From assembly GCF_030694375.1 (NCBI RefSeq), contig NZ_JAUXYL010000046.1:225964-289963 (forward strand): DNA of 64,000 nucleotides. Direction: 5' to 3'. The position numbers and the translations under genes were made by a program. The notes under the pieces were generated by a model, which worked only from the letters and a program-made list of their open reading frames with translations, ran no database searches and was not told the DNA's origin. The DNA comes from Algoriphagus sp. (GTDB taxonomy: Bacteria > Bacteroidota > Bacteroidia > Cytophagales > Cyclobacteriaceae). Positions 1-8,880 of this stretch are shown piece after piece (the stretch's first letter is position 1; every line of letters begins with the position of its first letter).

Positions 1-71
1 CTGACAATAGATTGATTTTTGTTTGGTTTTTGGGGGGAAGTTTTACAAACCGGACAGGTGATTTGCCTCAT
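1..71 (-). CDS. Start of a probable SAM-dependent methyltransferase (partial, cut by window edge)
   Basis: Only the first 23 codons are inside the window, reading MRQITCPVCKTSPQK and onward. The ATG (69-71 on the minus strand) overlaps the TGA of the upstream glycosyltransferase as ATGA, which is typical of translational coupling in an operon. The CPVC pair close to the N-terminus resembles the small zinc-ribbon start of many class I methyltransferases found in sugar and surface-polysaccharide operons. The function is inferred from these few residues and the context only. Confidence 0.45.
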   Translation of the reverse strand, partial: MRQITCPVCKTSPQKPNKNQSIV

Positions 72-1198
72 GTAATTGGTGTAGAACTTAAGATAATCTT
101 TTGAAAAGCTTCGATAAATTTTTGTGCGGAAAAGTCCTTTGATCGAGTCTTTCCCAACTGGATTAACTTGGACCTAAGCTCATTCTCACGTCCCAAAAGT
201 ATCAATTTTTCCGTCAAATCAGCCTGATTTCCCGTTTCAAATGACAAACCTGCACCACCGGCCACTTCTAAAAGTGCCTGCTGATCGGAATGGATGACCG
301 GAACACCAAAGCCAAATGCTTCCAAAATGGGAATTCCGAAGCCTTCATTTTCCGAAGGAAATATGTACCCCAAAGCTCCTTGGTACAAGGCTTTGATTTC
401 CCCGTCTGTGATATAGCCTGGAAGGAGGACTTTGCCCTCCAACCCACATTCCCGAACCAAATTCTCAACTGCAGGAAGGTCATTCATCTGCTTGCTTTCG
501 CCCGGTCCGCCGGCTAGAACAAGCTTTTTATCTGATGAGGATTTGGCAAGGAATTCTGCATAAGCTTTGACAAGCAGCGGAAGATTTTTACGCTTGTCAA
601 ATGTGCCGATATGGAGAAAATAGTCTTGTGTAGTTAACTTGTTTTTAGCTAGAAAAGTAGGATCAGCAGGTGCTTTCAGTCCTTTTGGGGCTTGGTATAC
701 CACCGAAATAGGAAATGAATCCCCGAGATGTTCAAGTAGGGAATTGCGGGAATATTCTGATGTGGTGATGATTTCGGTTTTTTCCTTCAAGCCTTTCCTG
801 ATCAGGCTGGTGAAGTATTTGCGCCACCACTTGGAGTAGTTTTTAGGCATCTGCCAGAAAAATGCATCATGAATTACCGTCAGCCTTCGACAAGGCAGGG
901 AAGCTGCGGGAGAAACAAAATCGGCACAGATCAAGACATCCGGTTTGTGCTTTTTGATTAGATCCGGGAGCTGGAACTCCTTCCATCTGAAATAGTCCAA
1001 ATGATAGTTGAGTTTCTGGACTTTGGAGAGGGTGGATTTATAGGTTTTATCAGATGCCTGCGCTTCAGGTTCATGGGTAAAAATCCATTCAATCCCAGGA
1101 TTCGGATATTTCCGGGCCGCTTTCGCCAGTTCCATCATGTAGGTTTTGATCCCGGTGGAGGCGACGTTGAGGTATTGGAGGTCGAGGAGGACTTTCAA
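68..1198 (-). CDS. Glycosyltransferase, GT4 family (surface polysaccharide operon)
   Basis: This is a GT-B fold retaining glycosyltransferase that probably adds one sugar to a lipid-linked polysaccharide repeat unit at the cytoplasmic face. The C-terminal half carries the GT4 nucleotide-sugar region: HIGTFDKRKN, then PSENEGFGIPILEAFGFGVP with the E-x7-E arrangement. The N-terminus LKVLLDLQYL looks like the first beta strand of the fold. No ATG lies ahead of that strand, so a TTG at 1196-1198 is the likely start (376 aa); an earlier in-frame TTG at 1246 would add 16 unconvincing residues. It is the last complete gene of the minus-strand polysaccharide operon and overlaps the next gene by ATGA. 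Confidence 0.85.
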   Translation of the reverse strand: MKVLLDLQYLNVASTGIKTYMMELAKAARKYPNPGIEWIFTHEPEAQASDKTYKSTLSKVQKLNYHLDYFRWKEFQLPDLIKKHKPDVLICADFVSPAASLPCRRLTVIHDAFFWQMPKNYSKWWRKYFTSLIRKGLKEKTEIITTSEYSRNSLLEHLGDSFPISVVYQAPKGLKAPADPTFLAKNKLTTQDYFLHIGTFDKRKNLPLLVKAYAEFLAKSSSDKKLVLAGGPGESKQMNDLPAVENLVRECGLEGKVLLPGYITDGEIKALYQGALGYIFPSENEGFGIPILEAFGFGVPVIHSDQQALLEVAGGAGLSFETGNQADLTEKLILLGRENELRSKLIQLGKTRSKDFSAQKFIEAFQKIILSSTPIT

Positions 1199-1307
1199 TT
1201 GGAGGTTAATTGTTGGGTAGACAGTTAATGGAACCTTGTTCAGCAATCAGCAATGGATTGCTCAGAAAAATTCACAAAACAAGTTAAGTGATTTTAGGTA
1301 AAATCAA

Positions 1308-2723
1308 TTATTGCCTGAGTCCAGGAAAGATTTGGTTTGATGTGTTTTTAATAAAACTATATTCCTTCACATTGTATCCAATCATCCACCAAGACAACCA
1401 GGCAACATAAGTATACATTTCTGCATTAGCAGTGAAGAGAGGAAGAAGCAAGCCGACTTTGGTGACCGCTCCTACAAATGCAAGCCGTGCGGTCATCGTA
1501 TTCTCAGTTTGATAAAATACCCTGAGGCTCAAGACGACACCCGTCGCCATAGTGAGAATGTAAAGCATCATCCCCAGCCAGCCCAACTGTACCCCATATA
1601 TCAGAAATTGATTTTCACCCCCTACTCGCAGTTCATCCGTAACGCTTCCGGCATTTCCACTCATAGCAAGTCCAATCCCCAGCGGATTGGCTACCATGGA
1701 GTCCAATGCCAAAAGCCATTCGACCACGTGGCCAAGGCTTGAAGAGTTTTCGAAGGTGATGGTATCCAACACAAAAAAGTAAAAATCATCCGATGCAAAC
1801 CCAATTACATAAACCCCAAAACAGACTAATACCAGAAAGCCCGCTCCGATAAGTTTGTAAAGTTTAAAGACCAGCGCCACAAAAAAAATCATGATAAAAA
1901 ATGCCCCAAATGCCGCTCTGGAAGCCGAAAAAACCAGACTTCCCAAAGAGCAGGCCATCACCAAAAGGTAAGGCCAGTTGTATTCTTTTTTGGAGGTCAA
2001 AAACCAAATTAAACCCGCGGCAAAACCCATCAGCACCGAACTTGCCAACTCCAAAGGATCTGAGAAAAAGCTTGCAAGTCGCTTGGTGACCGCCTGAGTT
2101 TCAAAGGTCCAAGTCAGCCCGAAATTCCCACTTGGGTCGATGTCATTGATGGCCTGATTGTAAAGTGCATAGCCCGTAAGTTGCTGGAGATGTGAGTCTA
2201 GCAGGAAGCTTTCCACACAATTGACCAAAAAGGCTCCAATAGCGACGGCGAAAATGATTTTAAATATCCACCCGATTTCCAGTTTAGAAAAACGGGTATT
2301 TCTACCTAGGAAATACACCAATCCCGGTATTAGCATACTTTTATAGTACAATGCCTTATTAATAAAGGAAGCCTCTCCCAGAGGTAGTAACAAATACAAA
2401 AATCCAAGGCAGAGAAAGGCCAACATCATCCAATCGGTGGACTGAAGGCGAAAGGGATAATCAAAAATACCCTTTTGGTAAAATAGAAAAACAAGTATCG
2501 CCACCAATACTATGACTTCTTTAAAAATCTGGAACATGCCAACAACCTCAGCAGACTGTGTGGCCAGGTAAACTACACTTAGGCTGGTAATGTAGAAAGG
2601 GAGAAATGCTGTCAGGAAAAAAATAAAATAGCTCCATCTCCCCCTGAAAATCATCTCTTGAACAACCCACAGGAATCCTGCACCGACCGCTATAGCAATA
2701 CCAATGAAGAAGATTAAGGCCAT
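1308..2723 (-). CDS. O-antigen polymerase/ligase-like membrane protein (Wzy type)
   Basis: A 471-residue polytopic membrane protein with about a dozen hydrophobic segments and a longer central periplasmic loop (around residues 185-230). This layout is typical of the Wzy/WaaL/RfaL superfamily, which polymerises or ligates undecaprenyl-linked repeat units on the periplasmic side. The start is placed at the ATG at 2721-2723 (MALIFFIGIAIAV), which opens directly into a membrane segment and overlaps the end of the GT2 gene by 10 bp. An upstream in-frame start at 2840 would add 39 polar residues inside the GT2 gene and is less likely. Polymerase and ligase cannot be told apart by sequence alone; the Wzx, Wzz and export genes upstream favour polymerase. 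Confidence 0.75.
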   Translation of the reverse strand: MALIFFIGIAIAVGAGFLWVVQEMIFRGRWSYFIFFLTAFLPFYITSLSVVYLATQSAEVVGMFQIFKEVIVLVAILVFLFYQKGIFDYPFRLQSTDWMMLAFLCLGFLYLLLPLGEASFINKALYYKSMLIPGLVYFLGRNTRFSKLEIGWIFKIIFAVAIGAFLVNCVESFLLDSHLQQLTGYALYNQAINDIDPSGNFGLTWTFETQAVTKRLASFFSDPLELASSVLMGFAAGLIWFLTSKKEYNWPYLLVMACSLGSLVFSASRAAFGAFFIMIFFVALVFKLYKLIGAGFLVLVCFGVYVIGFASDDFYFFVLDTITFENSSSLGHVVEWLLALDSMVANPLGIGLAMSGNAGSVTDELRVGGENQFLIYGVQLGWLGMMLYILTMATGVVLSLRVFYQTENTMTARLAFVGAVTKVGLLLPLFTANAEMYTYVAWLSWWMIGYNVKEYSFIKNTSNQIFPGLRQ

Positions 2724-3661
2724 ATTGGAGCGGGTTGAATAGGCAAAGTCAGCCCGTCTCGAATTCCCTTTGCCACAGCTTTCATTTTCTGAAATCTGCC
2801 TCTGATTAGAAAATAACCTAACCAGAGCGTAAAGCGGCAAAGGTGATATATCAAACCGCCAAAGGTTTTACCGCGACTCGTGGAGCATTGGTGAATTCCC
2901 CGAATCAACAACAATTGATTTCGAACATGAAAGTAAAACACCTTGGGACTCAATGTCCCTTCGGAATGATTCTTTTTGGAGGAGGCTCCAGCTTCATGAT
3001 AGATCACCGCTTTCTCAGCTAAGGCAATCCCAAATCCGGCTTTTCGAAATCTCAGAGACCATTCCACATCTTCAAAATAGGCAAAGTATTGCTCATTGAG
3101 AAGACCGGTTGCCAAAATGGCTTCACGGGAAATAAGCATGCAGCATCCCGTAGCCCAATCCAAATTTTCCTTTTTGCATCGAAAATCTGCAAGTGGCTCA
3201 CGATCTCCAAGGGTAATGGCCCGGTACAATGATGGCATCCATTTTCCCCCTGCGCTCCAGATGATTTTAGGATCATGCTGAAAAATTATCAATGGTTGTA
3301 CCACGCCCAACCCTGGACTTTGAAGAAATTTTCGCATCATTTCTCCCAAAAAATCAGGTTCGACTATTGTGTCATTGTTGAGAAGCATCAGATGAGAGAA
3401 GCCTTGATGAAGTGCAAAGCGAATTCCAACATTATTTCCGCCCGAAAACCCCAGGTTTTCAGAATTTTCAATCAACTCGATTTCCGGATAAGCTCTTTTC
3501 AGTCGAAGACCTTCCTGATTTTGTGAAGCATTGTCTATTAAAATGAGCTTAAAATCAGGAAAATCAACTTTGCGCAACGAATCCAAACAGGCCTTGGTAA
3601 AATCAAACCCGTTCCAGTTGACCAAAATGACGGCGATCGAAGTATCAGGAGTAAAAGCCAT
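2714..3661 (-). CDS. Glycosyltransferase family 2
   Basis: A 315-aa GT-A fold transferase. The N-terminal strand is IAVILVNWNG, followed by LILIDNAS, the conserved ENLGFSGGNN block (near residue 68) and the metal-binding LLNNDT motif in place of DxD. WATGCCMLISR and YFAYFEDVEWSLR in the second half are typical of rhamnosyl- or other deoxysugar-transferase-like GT2 enzymes. The acceptor and sugar cannot be read from sequence. The gene overlaps the flippase gene upstream by 17 bp and the polymerase gene downstream by 10 bp, so the three are co-transcribed. Confidence 0.9.
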   Translation of the reverse strand: MAFTPDTSIAVILVNWNGFDFTKACLDSLRKVDFPDFKLILIDNASQNQEGLRLKRAYPEIELIENSENLGFSGGNNVGIRFALHQGFSHLMLLNNDTIVEPDFLGEMMRKFLQSPGLGVVQPLIIFQHDPKIIWSAGGKWMPSLYRAITLGDREPLADFRCKKENLDWATGCCMLISREAILATGLLNEQYFAYFEDVEWSLRFRKAGFGIALAEKAVIYHEAGASSKKNHSEGTLSPKVFYFHVRNQLLLIRGIHQCSTSRGKTFGGLIYHLCRFTLWLGYFLIRGRFQKMKAVAKGIRDGLTLPIQPAPIWP

Positions 3662-4937
3662 GAACTAATGTCCGGTTATGTCTGTAAAGCAACACCAGAC
3701 AGATTAAAAACACGACTATTTCTGTGGAAGCAATAGCAAGGCATAGTCCAATTGCACCCAGCATGGAGGTCAAAATCAAGGAGACCGTCACCATATATGC
3801 GCACATCATCCATGAAGCACGGAAAAGCAGCTGTTTCAGATCCGAAACAAGCATTATCGTGATATTGCCAATATTCAGGCAAGCCAAAAAGGGAACGATG
3901 GATAGAATCTGTAAGTAAATTACGGATTCCTCCAACTCTGAACGGGAAAGCACTTTGATGATAAATGGAGCAGAGAAATATGCGCTAGTGGAAATAATCG
4001 CTCCAATACCCAAGACTCGAAAATAAACGCGCTTTAAAAAGACATAAAATGCAGTTTGATTTTCTTTGAAAAGTCGGGATGCGCTGGGGAAAATTGCTTG
4101 AATAATCAGTGCCGGAAACATCCTTAACACCATAATCACCCGCTCGGCTAAGCTATACATGCCGAGGGTCTCTGCTACGGAGAAAAAGCTCAGAATAATA
4201 AGTCCTCCATTGATGGAAATATGACTCGCCAGATTGCTTAAAAACAACAGCGAATTGTCCTTTAGGCTTTTCCAGATTGCTGAAAACTCCGGTCTGTAAA
4301 ACTGAATACCTAGAAAAGAATGGATATAGGCCAAGAGTAACAGATTGATGCCCAGCCCGAAAAAGCCCATTAGAAAATTCACCCATTTGCTCTGCTCCGG
4401 AGAATGAATGAACAACACGATGCCCATCAGGAAGAGTAGTTTGGAGAAGATATTGGCAATGGACACCAGTTTCATTTTTTCCATACCCTGAAAAAACCAT
4501 AGCGGAAGGGTGGCTTCAGAGAACAGTAACAGCACCGAAAAAACCAAAATCATCTGATACCCCTCGAAGAGGTTGAGTCCAAAAACCCCAATCAAGATCA
4601 TAAAGGCAGCAAGGGCAGCAAGAAGGACTTTTCCCGAAAAGACATTGGAGACCACATGTGAAAGTGCCTCTTTGTTTCCCTGAAGAATAGCGACTTCCCT
4701 GGGGGCACTGAGGTTATACCCAAAGCCAACCAAAATGTTGAGCAGGATGATCACCGATAGCGCCAGATTGACCAGTCCAAACTGATCCACGCCAATACTT
4801 TGGATAAGCAAAGGCATGGAAATGATCGAAATCAGCACATTCGATGACTGAATAATGGCCAAAAACAGGAAATTCTGGATCGACTTGTTTCGGATAAAAT
4901 TTCCAAAAGGAATGAGCAGGTTTAGTTTTTCAAACAT
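3645..4937 (-). CDS. Polysaccharide flippase (Wzx/MOP family)
   Basis: A 430-aa membrane protein with about 12 to 14 hydrophobic helices and the N-terminal pattern of the polysaccharide_synt branch of the MOP exporters (FLFLAIIQSSNVLI, then PLLIQSIGVDQFGLVNLA). Proteins of this family move lipid-linked oligosaccharide repeat units from the cytoplasmic to the periplasmic leaflet. It lies between the Wzz-like and GT2 genes, 12 bp after the former and overlapping the latter, as expected for a Wzx/Wzy pathway. Confidence 0.85.
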   Translation of the reverse strand: MFEKLNLLIPFGNFIRNKSIQNFLFLAIIQSSNVLISIISMPLLIQSIGVDQFGLVNLALSVIILLNILVGFGYNLSAPREVAILQGNKEALSHVVSNVFSGKVLLAALAAFMILIGVFGLNLFEGYQMILVFSVLLLFSEATLPLWFFQGMEKMKLVSIANIFSKLLFLMGIVLFIHSPEQSKWVNFLMGFFGLGINLLLLAYIHSFLGIQFYRPEFSAIWKSLKDNSLLFLSNLASHISINGGLIILSFFSVAETLGMYSLAERVIMVLRMFPALIIQAIFPSASRLFKENQTAFYVFLKRVYFRVLGIGAIISTSAYFSAPFIIKVLSRSELEESVIYLQILSIVPFLACLNIGNITIMLVSDLKQLLFRASWMMCAYMVTVSLILTSMLGAIGLCLAIASTEIVVFLICLVLLYRHNRTLVHGFYS

Positions 4938-4949
4938 GGCAGCTTGGGT

Positions 4950-6017
4950 TTAGCTTTCCTGCACATGTTTTTGGAACAGCCTGCGGAAATAGAGCCCAAA
5001 AATCACGATTATTCCGGTTATGATCGCTCCGAGGACGATTCCTTTGACCAAACGAATCTCAGACCGCTTCAAGGGAAGCCTCGGAGAGTCAATGATCTGG
5101 ATCAAAGGGGAATTGTTTCGGTGATTGACTTTGGCGATTTCCAGGTTTTTGACAATCTCCTGATATACCGCACCGGTTGCCTGCACATCTATTTGCCTTT
5201 TCCTGCTTTCAACTGTGGCCGAACTCAGCAGCGGGTTCGCATTGGGAACCCGGTCTGTGGCACTGGCATAAGCACCGATACTTTGGTCCAAAATTACCCG
5301 CACACTATCCGCCTGAGTTTGGAGAATAGCCAGGTTTTCACCCGTTTTTTTGGTTTTGGTTTCGAGGTAGAAAGAATTCACCTTTTCCACCAGCTTCTCA
5401 TTGAACGCCTTGGCAAAAAGCTCATCCTTCGAAGAAATGCTGACTTGAATGATACTGAGCTTTCGATCAGGTTTGCTTACAGAAAGCTGATTTTCACGGA
5501 TCAATTTCGACACTTCCATCACGACTGAGTCTTGAGTGACTGAGAATTTTTCTCTCGGATCAGAAAAATCCAAGTCCGCAAAATTGACTTTTGATTTCCA
5601 CTTTTTATCCAGTTCCTGAAACTCGACAAAACGGTCAATCAACAATTGCCTATCATTGAAGGGGCTGAGCAATGCCTCCCCGAGCATCCGGTCTGAGCGG
5701 TAAAGCTCCATGATGTTGTCACCCTGAAAGAGTCCACTGGTGCTGCCCAAGGACCCCAGGTTTACTCCGACGAGCGAAGCTAAACCTGACATTTGCCCGA
5801 TCCCTCCTCCTTCGCCCTCTTCGAGCACAAAGGAAGTTTCGGCATGGAAAACCGGCTTTTTAAAGATCGAAACCAATGCGCCTAAACCCATACCGATGAT
5901 TCCTGCGAGAAGGAGAATTTTCCACTTGGAAAGAAAATAGCCAAACCATTCCCCGAGGTTTTGAAAGACCTCTTTGAGCGTAAACTGATTCTCTGAAAAA
6001 TGCTTCGAATCTGCCAT
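4950..6017 (-). CDS. Chain-length determinant protein (Wzz family)
   Basis: A 355-aa co-polymerase that should set polymer chain length in the inner membrane. The topology is classic: one membrane segment near residues 36-55 (ILLLAGIIGMGLGALVSIF), a long periplasmic region with helical, coiled stretches, the proline-rich DSPRLPLKRSEIRL signature just before the second membrane segment (about 325-345), and a short cytoplasmic tail. There is no C-terminal tyrosine-kinase domain and no BY-kinase gene nearby. Its ATG overlaps the TAA of the export gene by one base (TAATG), implying coupled translation. Confidence 0.9.
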   Translation of the reverse strand: MADSKHFSENQFTLKEVFQNLGEWFGYFLSKWKILLLAGIIGMGLGALVSIFKKPVFHAETSFVLEEGEGGGIGQMSGLASLVGVNLGSLGSTSGLFQGDNIMELYRSDRMLGEALLSPFNDRQLLIDRFVEFQELDKKWKSKVNFADLDFSDPREKFSVTQDSVVMEVSKLIRENQLSVSKPDRKLSIIQVSISSKDELFAKAFNEKLVEKVNSFYLETKTKKTGENLAILQTQADSVRVILDQSIGAYASATDRVPNANPLLSSATVESRKRQIDVQATGAVYQEIVKNLEIAKVNHRNNSPLIQIIDSPRLPLKRSEIRLVKGIVLGAIITGIIVIFGLYFRRLFQKHVQES

Positions 6018-8602
6018 TACCTGTTGATTTGAGATAAAACCAAAGCAAGCGTGGCCAGGCCGGTAGTTACACCAACCACGTCTCCCAGCCGGATAGGCAT
6101 TTTTGGTCCTTTGGTGGGTACGATCACTTCTGCTCCAGGTTCGATTGGAGGGAAATTGCGGATTCCGAAAAAGCCTTTGGTGCGTTTCACTGCCCCGTTT
6201 GCATAGACCACGTAGGTTTGTTTTTTGTTGGCACGACGCTCAAAGCCGCCGGCCCCGTTGATGTAGTGTTTCAGACCGCGTCCTGTTTCATGGCGCAGGG
6301 TGGTCGGGTAAACCACATCTCCCCGCATGCGGACAGTCTGCAGAAGTTTTGGAATGGAGAGGATATCCCCTTCTTCGAGAATCAGGTCGTTTTCCGAACC
6401 TGGGTTGTCGATGATTTTCTGTAAATCAATCGCTACTGCTTCAGTCTCTTTAAGTTTCACGGCAAATCCGGGAGTTCCTTCTGCAATTTGATCCAAGGAT
6501 TCTTTTTTGGCGTTGGAAATACTTGTGTCGATAGGATTGATTTTTTCCGCAGGTAAGTCCCGGAATAGGCGCTGCAGCATTTCTTCCTGTGCTTCGGAAT
6601 TGTTGGGATCTTCGATCAACTTCATTTTCAAGGCCTCCAGGTTCCGCTGTCTTCTGATTTGCTCAGATTCTGTGTTGAAAAATTCGGTCCGACGGATCAA
6701 AGTCGCGCCTTTGGAATAAGCAAACTGATTCAGTCCTCCTGCGCGATTTATCAAATCAGAGATTCGTTCAACACTGTTTTGAATGGCAAAAATTCCCGGA
6801 GAATTCACCTGCCCCTCGACAGCCACCAGTCTTTGCATGGTGAAATTTGCCCTTTTCCGAATGATTACCTGATCAAAGGGCTGAAGGGATTGGGAGCTGG
6901 TATTGATGGAAAGGTCCGGATTGACCCGTGCAGGAATGATGTCAGAAAGGGTTCCAAGGTCTGAATCTTCCAGTCTTCTGGCGATTTCGATGTCCTGAGA
7001 ATTGGCTGATTCCTGTAGTCCTCCCGCCAGAATGATCAGTTCCTCGATCTTCATGGACTGGGAATAGGGATAGGTTCCCGGCTTTTTCACTTCGCCCAAA
7101 ATCTGGACGTAGCGCTCATTCTGAACATCATAGATGCTGGAAATTCGAATCACATCCTCGCGCTGTAGCCTTACATCCGGGGCGGTTCCTGCCAAAACAT
7201 TCTTCAGATTGACTTCGATCATCTCTGTGCTGAGATCCGGCTTGGTTCTAAGGATGCTCGCACGCTCGGTGTAGGCGTCGCCTCTAAGACCCTCGGCATT
7301 TTTTACCAACTGGGACAGTGTCAAGCCTTCCGAAAGTGCAAATGTGCCTTCCCTATAAACTGCGCCTCTGATCTGGACACGATTACTGAAGCGGTTTAGA
7401 ATTTTGCTTACGGTAATTTCATCCCCGCCTTTCAGGAGGAAAAGGTTGAATTGGTTTTGGTACACATCCGAAACCGAGCGCTGATTTCCGGTGATTCTGG
7501 AGATTGCAACACGGTCTTTGAACGCCAAATCTGTAAATCCACCGGCATAGTTCAGGAGATTTTCAAAGGTATCTTCGGGGCTTATTTCAAACGTCATCGG
7601 GCGCTTTACCTCTCCCTTGACTTTGATTCTGGATTGGAATGGCGGTACTAGAATGACATCTTGATCCTGAAGTTGCAAATCCAAATCGGCTGTTCCGTTG
7701 ATGAGTAAATCGTACACATCAATCGTTGCTATCGGCTTATTATTCCGTATTACTTTGATAGCGCGCATGGTACCGTTTTCATTCGGTCCACCGGCAGAAT
7801 ACAGGGCATTGAAGACGGTGGAAAAAGCGCTGAGTGTAAATGTGCCGGGCAATCGGACCTCGCCTAAAATATGCACTTTGATTGTCCGCACATTTCCCAA
7901 AGTCACTTGTAGGAAGGTGCTGGGATTGGCGCCCGAAAGTCCCGGATAGTATCTGGAAACTCTGCTTTTGATGATTCCCGTGGCTTCAGTGATGGTTTTT
8001 CCCGACACCGACACCGGCCCGATATTGTCCAAAATCACAAAGCCGTCAGGGTTGACCGTGGCCTCATAATATTGCTCAGACTGTCCGTAGATATCCACAA
8101 AAATAACGTCGCCCGGACCGAGAATATAACTTTGGGGCGTCGCCTGATTGAGGCTTGGCTCAAAGCTAAGGCGCCGGTTTTTCTGATAGAAAAGCGAAGT
8201 TCCGAAAATCTCCTCTCCCGTTGCCTGATTCAGGATTTCATCCTGGGGTTGATAGAGTCCGCGGGTGATTTCGTTTAGGTCCATTTGCTGTCGTGGCTCT
8301 CTACGTGAAGCCTTGCTGCTTCGGCTGGTACTTCCGCCCAAGTCCAGTTCTCCGATACGGTTGCGGAGTTTTTCTACCTCAACAGATGGCATTCCCCGGA
8401 GTTGGGCCATCTGGAGGAAATCATCCACTCCTAATCCGGCCTCATTGGCCCGTTTGACCAATTCTGCTACCTGTTCATCGCTGAGTTCATCGACTTTGAT
8501 GCTTGTCAGGTCAGTATTTTGCTGCGCATTGACTTGAGGTACTGATCCTATCAGCAGGGCGATTAAGGCAAAAAAATACCAGATTCTTATGTTTAAAACC
8601 AT
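6017..8602 (-). CDS. Outer-membrane polysaccharide export protein with multiple SLBB domains (Wza-like)
   Basis: An 861-aa exported protein, first gene of the polysaccharide operon. A signal peptide (about residues 1-26, ending VPQVNAQ) precedes a low-complexity region, a Poly_export domain (about 155-235, with LGPGDVIFVDIYGQS) and a chain of SLBB repeats recognisable by phrases such as ILGEVRLPGTF, VQIRGAVYREGTF and VQILGEVKKPGTY. A hydrophobic stretch (GVTTGLATLALVL) sits near the C-terminus. It is much longer than E. coli Wza (about 380 aa); long multi-SLBB versions are common in Bacteroidota. It probably forms the periplasm-spanning and outer-membrane channel for the exported polymer. Confidence 0.88.
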   Translation of the reverse strand: MVLNIRIWYFFALIALLIGSVPQVNAQQNTDLTSIKVDELSDEQVAELVKRANEAGLGVDDFLQMAQLRGMPSVEVEKLRNRIGELDLGGSTSRSSKASRREPRQQMDLNEITRGLYQPQDEILNQATGEEIFGTSLFYQKNRRLSFEPSLNQATPQSYILGPGDVIFVDIYGQSEQYYEATVNPDGFVILDNIGPVSVSGKTITEATGIIKSRVSRYYPGLSGANPSTFLQVTLGNVRTIKVHILGEVRLPGTFTLSAFSTVFNALYSAGGPNENGTMRAIKVIRNNKPIATIDVYDLLINGTADLDLQLQDQDVILVPPFQSRIKVKGEVKRPMTFEISPEDTFENLLNYAGGFTDLAFKDRVAISRITGNQRSVSDVYQNQFNLFLLKGGDEITVSKILNRFSNRVQIRGAVYREGTFALSEGLTLSQLVKNAEGLRGDAYTERASILRTKPDLSTEMIEVNLKNVLAGTAPDVRLQREDVIRISSIYDVQNERYVQILGEVKKPGTYPYSQSMKIEELIILAGGLQESANSQDIEIARRLEDSDLGTLSDIIPARVNPDLSINTSSQSLQPFDQVIIRKRANFTMQRLVAVEGQVNSPGIFAIQNSVERISDLINRAGGLNQFAYSKGATLIRRTEFFNTESEQIRRQRNLEALKMKLIEDPNNSEAQEEMLQRLFRDLPAEKINPIDTSISNAKKESLDQIAEGTPGFAVKLKETEAVAIDLQKIIDNPGSENDLILEEGDILSIPKLLQTVRMRGDVVYPTTLRHETGRGLKHYINGAGGFERRANKKQTYVVYANGAVKRTKGFFGIRNFPPIEPGAEVIVPTKGPKMPIRLGDVVGVTTGLATLALVLSQINR

Positions 8603-8674
8603 GATTTTAAGGACTGTTCCGGGTGAATTAGGGGGAAAATAGAATTTAAAAATCCGTCAATTTCTTAATTCTAC

Positions 8675-8682
8675 CAAATATA
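8675..8682 (-). promoter_or_regulatory. Candidate -7 box of the polysaccharide operon promoter
   Basis: On the minus strand the sequence reads TATATTTG, a perfect match to the Bacteroidota -7 consensus TAnnTTTG, 72 bp upstream of the ATG of the export gene. No clear TTG/TTTG -33 box is seen at the usual 17-23 bp spacing, so the assignment is tentative. The rest of the 278-bp gap (8603-8880) holds no convincing gene. Confidence 0.35.
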
Positions 8683-8880
8683 GGTCTAAAAAGTACTTTA
8701 TTGGGTGATGCTGAAACCGTGGTTTCGATCAAAAAATTGGATATTTTGAAAATTCTCGAAGATTATTATCCGGCATTTCTCCATTTTCAGGAAGGAATGG
8801 GAAAAATTAAACTATCAAAAGGGAAGGAGAAGTATTTCCCTTACCAGGCAGGGAGAAAGTTTCTCAATACCCTTACAGGC

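Noticed and set aside
1237..1307. Short CAGCAATCAGCAATG tandem as a functional element between the polymerase and GT4 genes
   Set aside because: Only one and a half units, no symmetry and no second copy with the same sequence nearby; too little to call.
4944..5528. 194-codon plus-strand open frame opposite the Wzz gene
   Set aside because: It lies wholly antisense to a clearly recognisable protein and its translation has no family features; it reflects codon use of the real gene.
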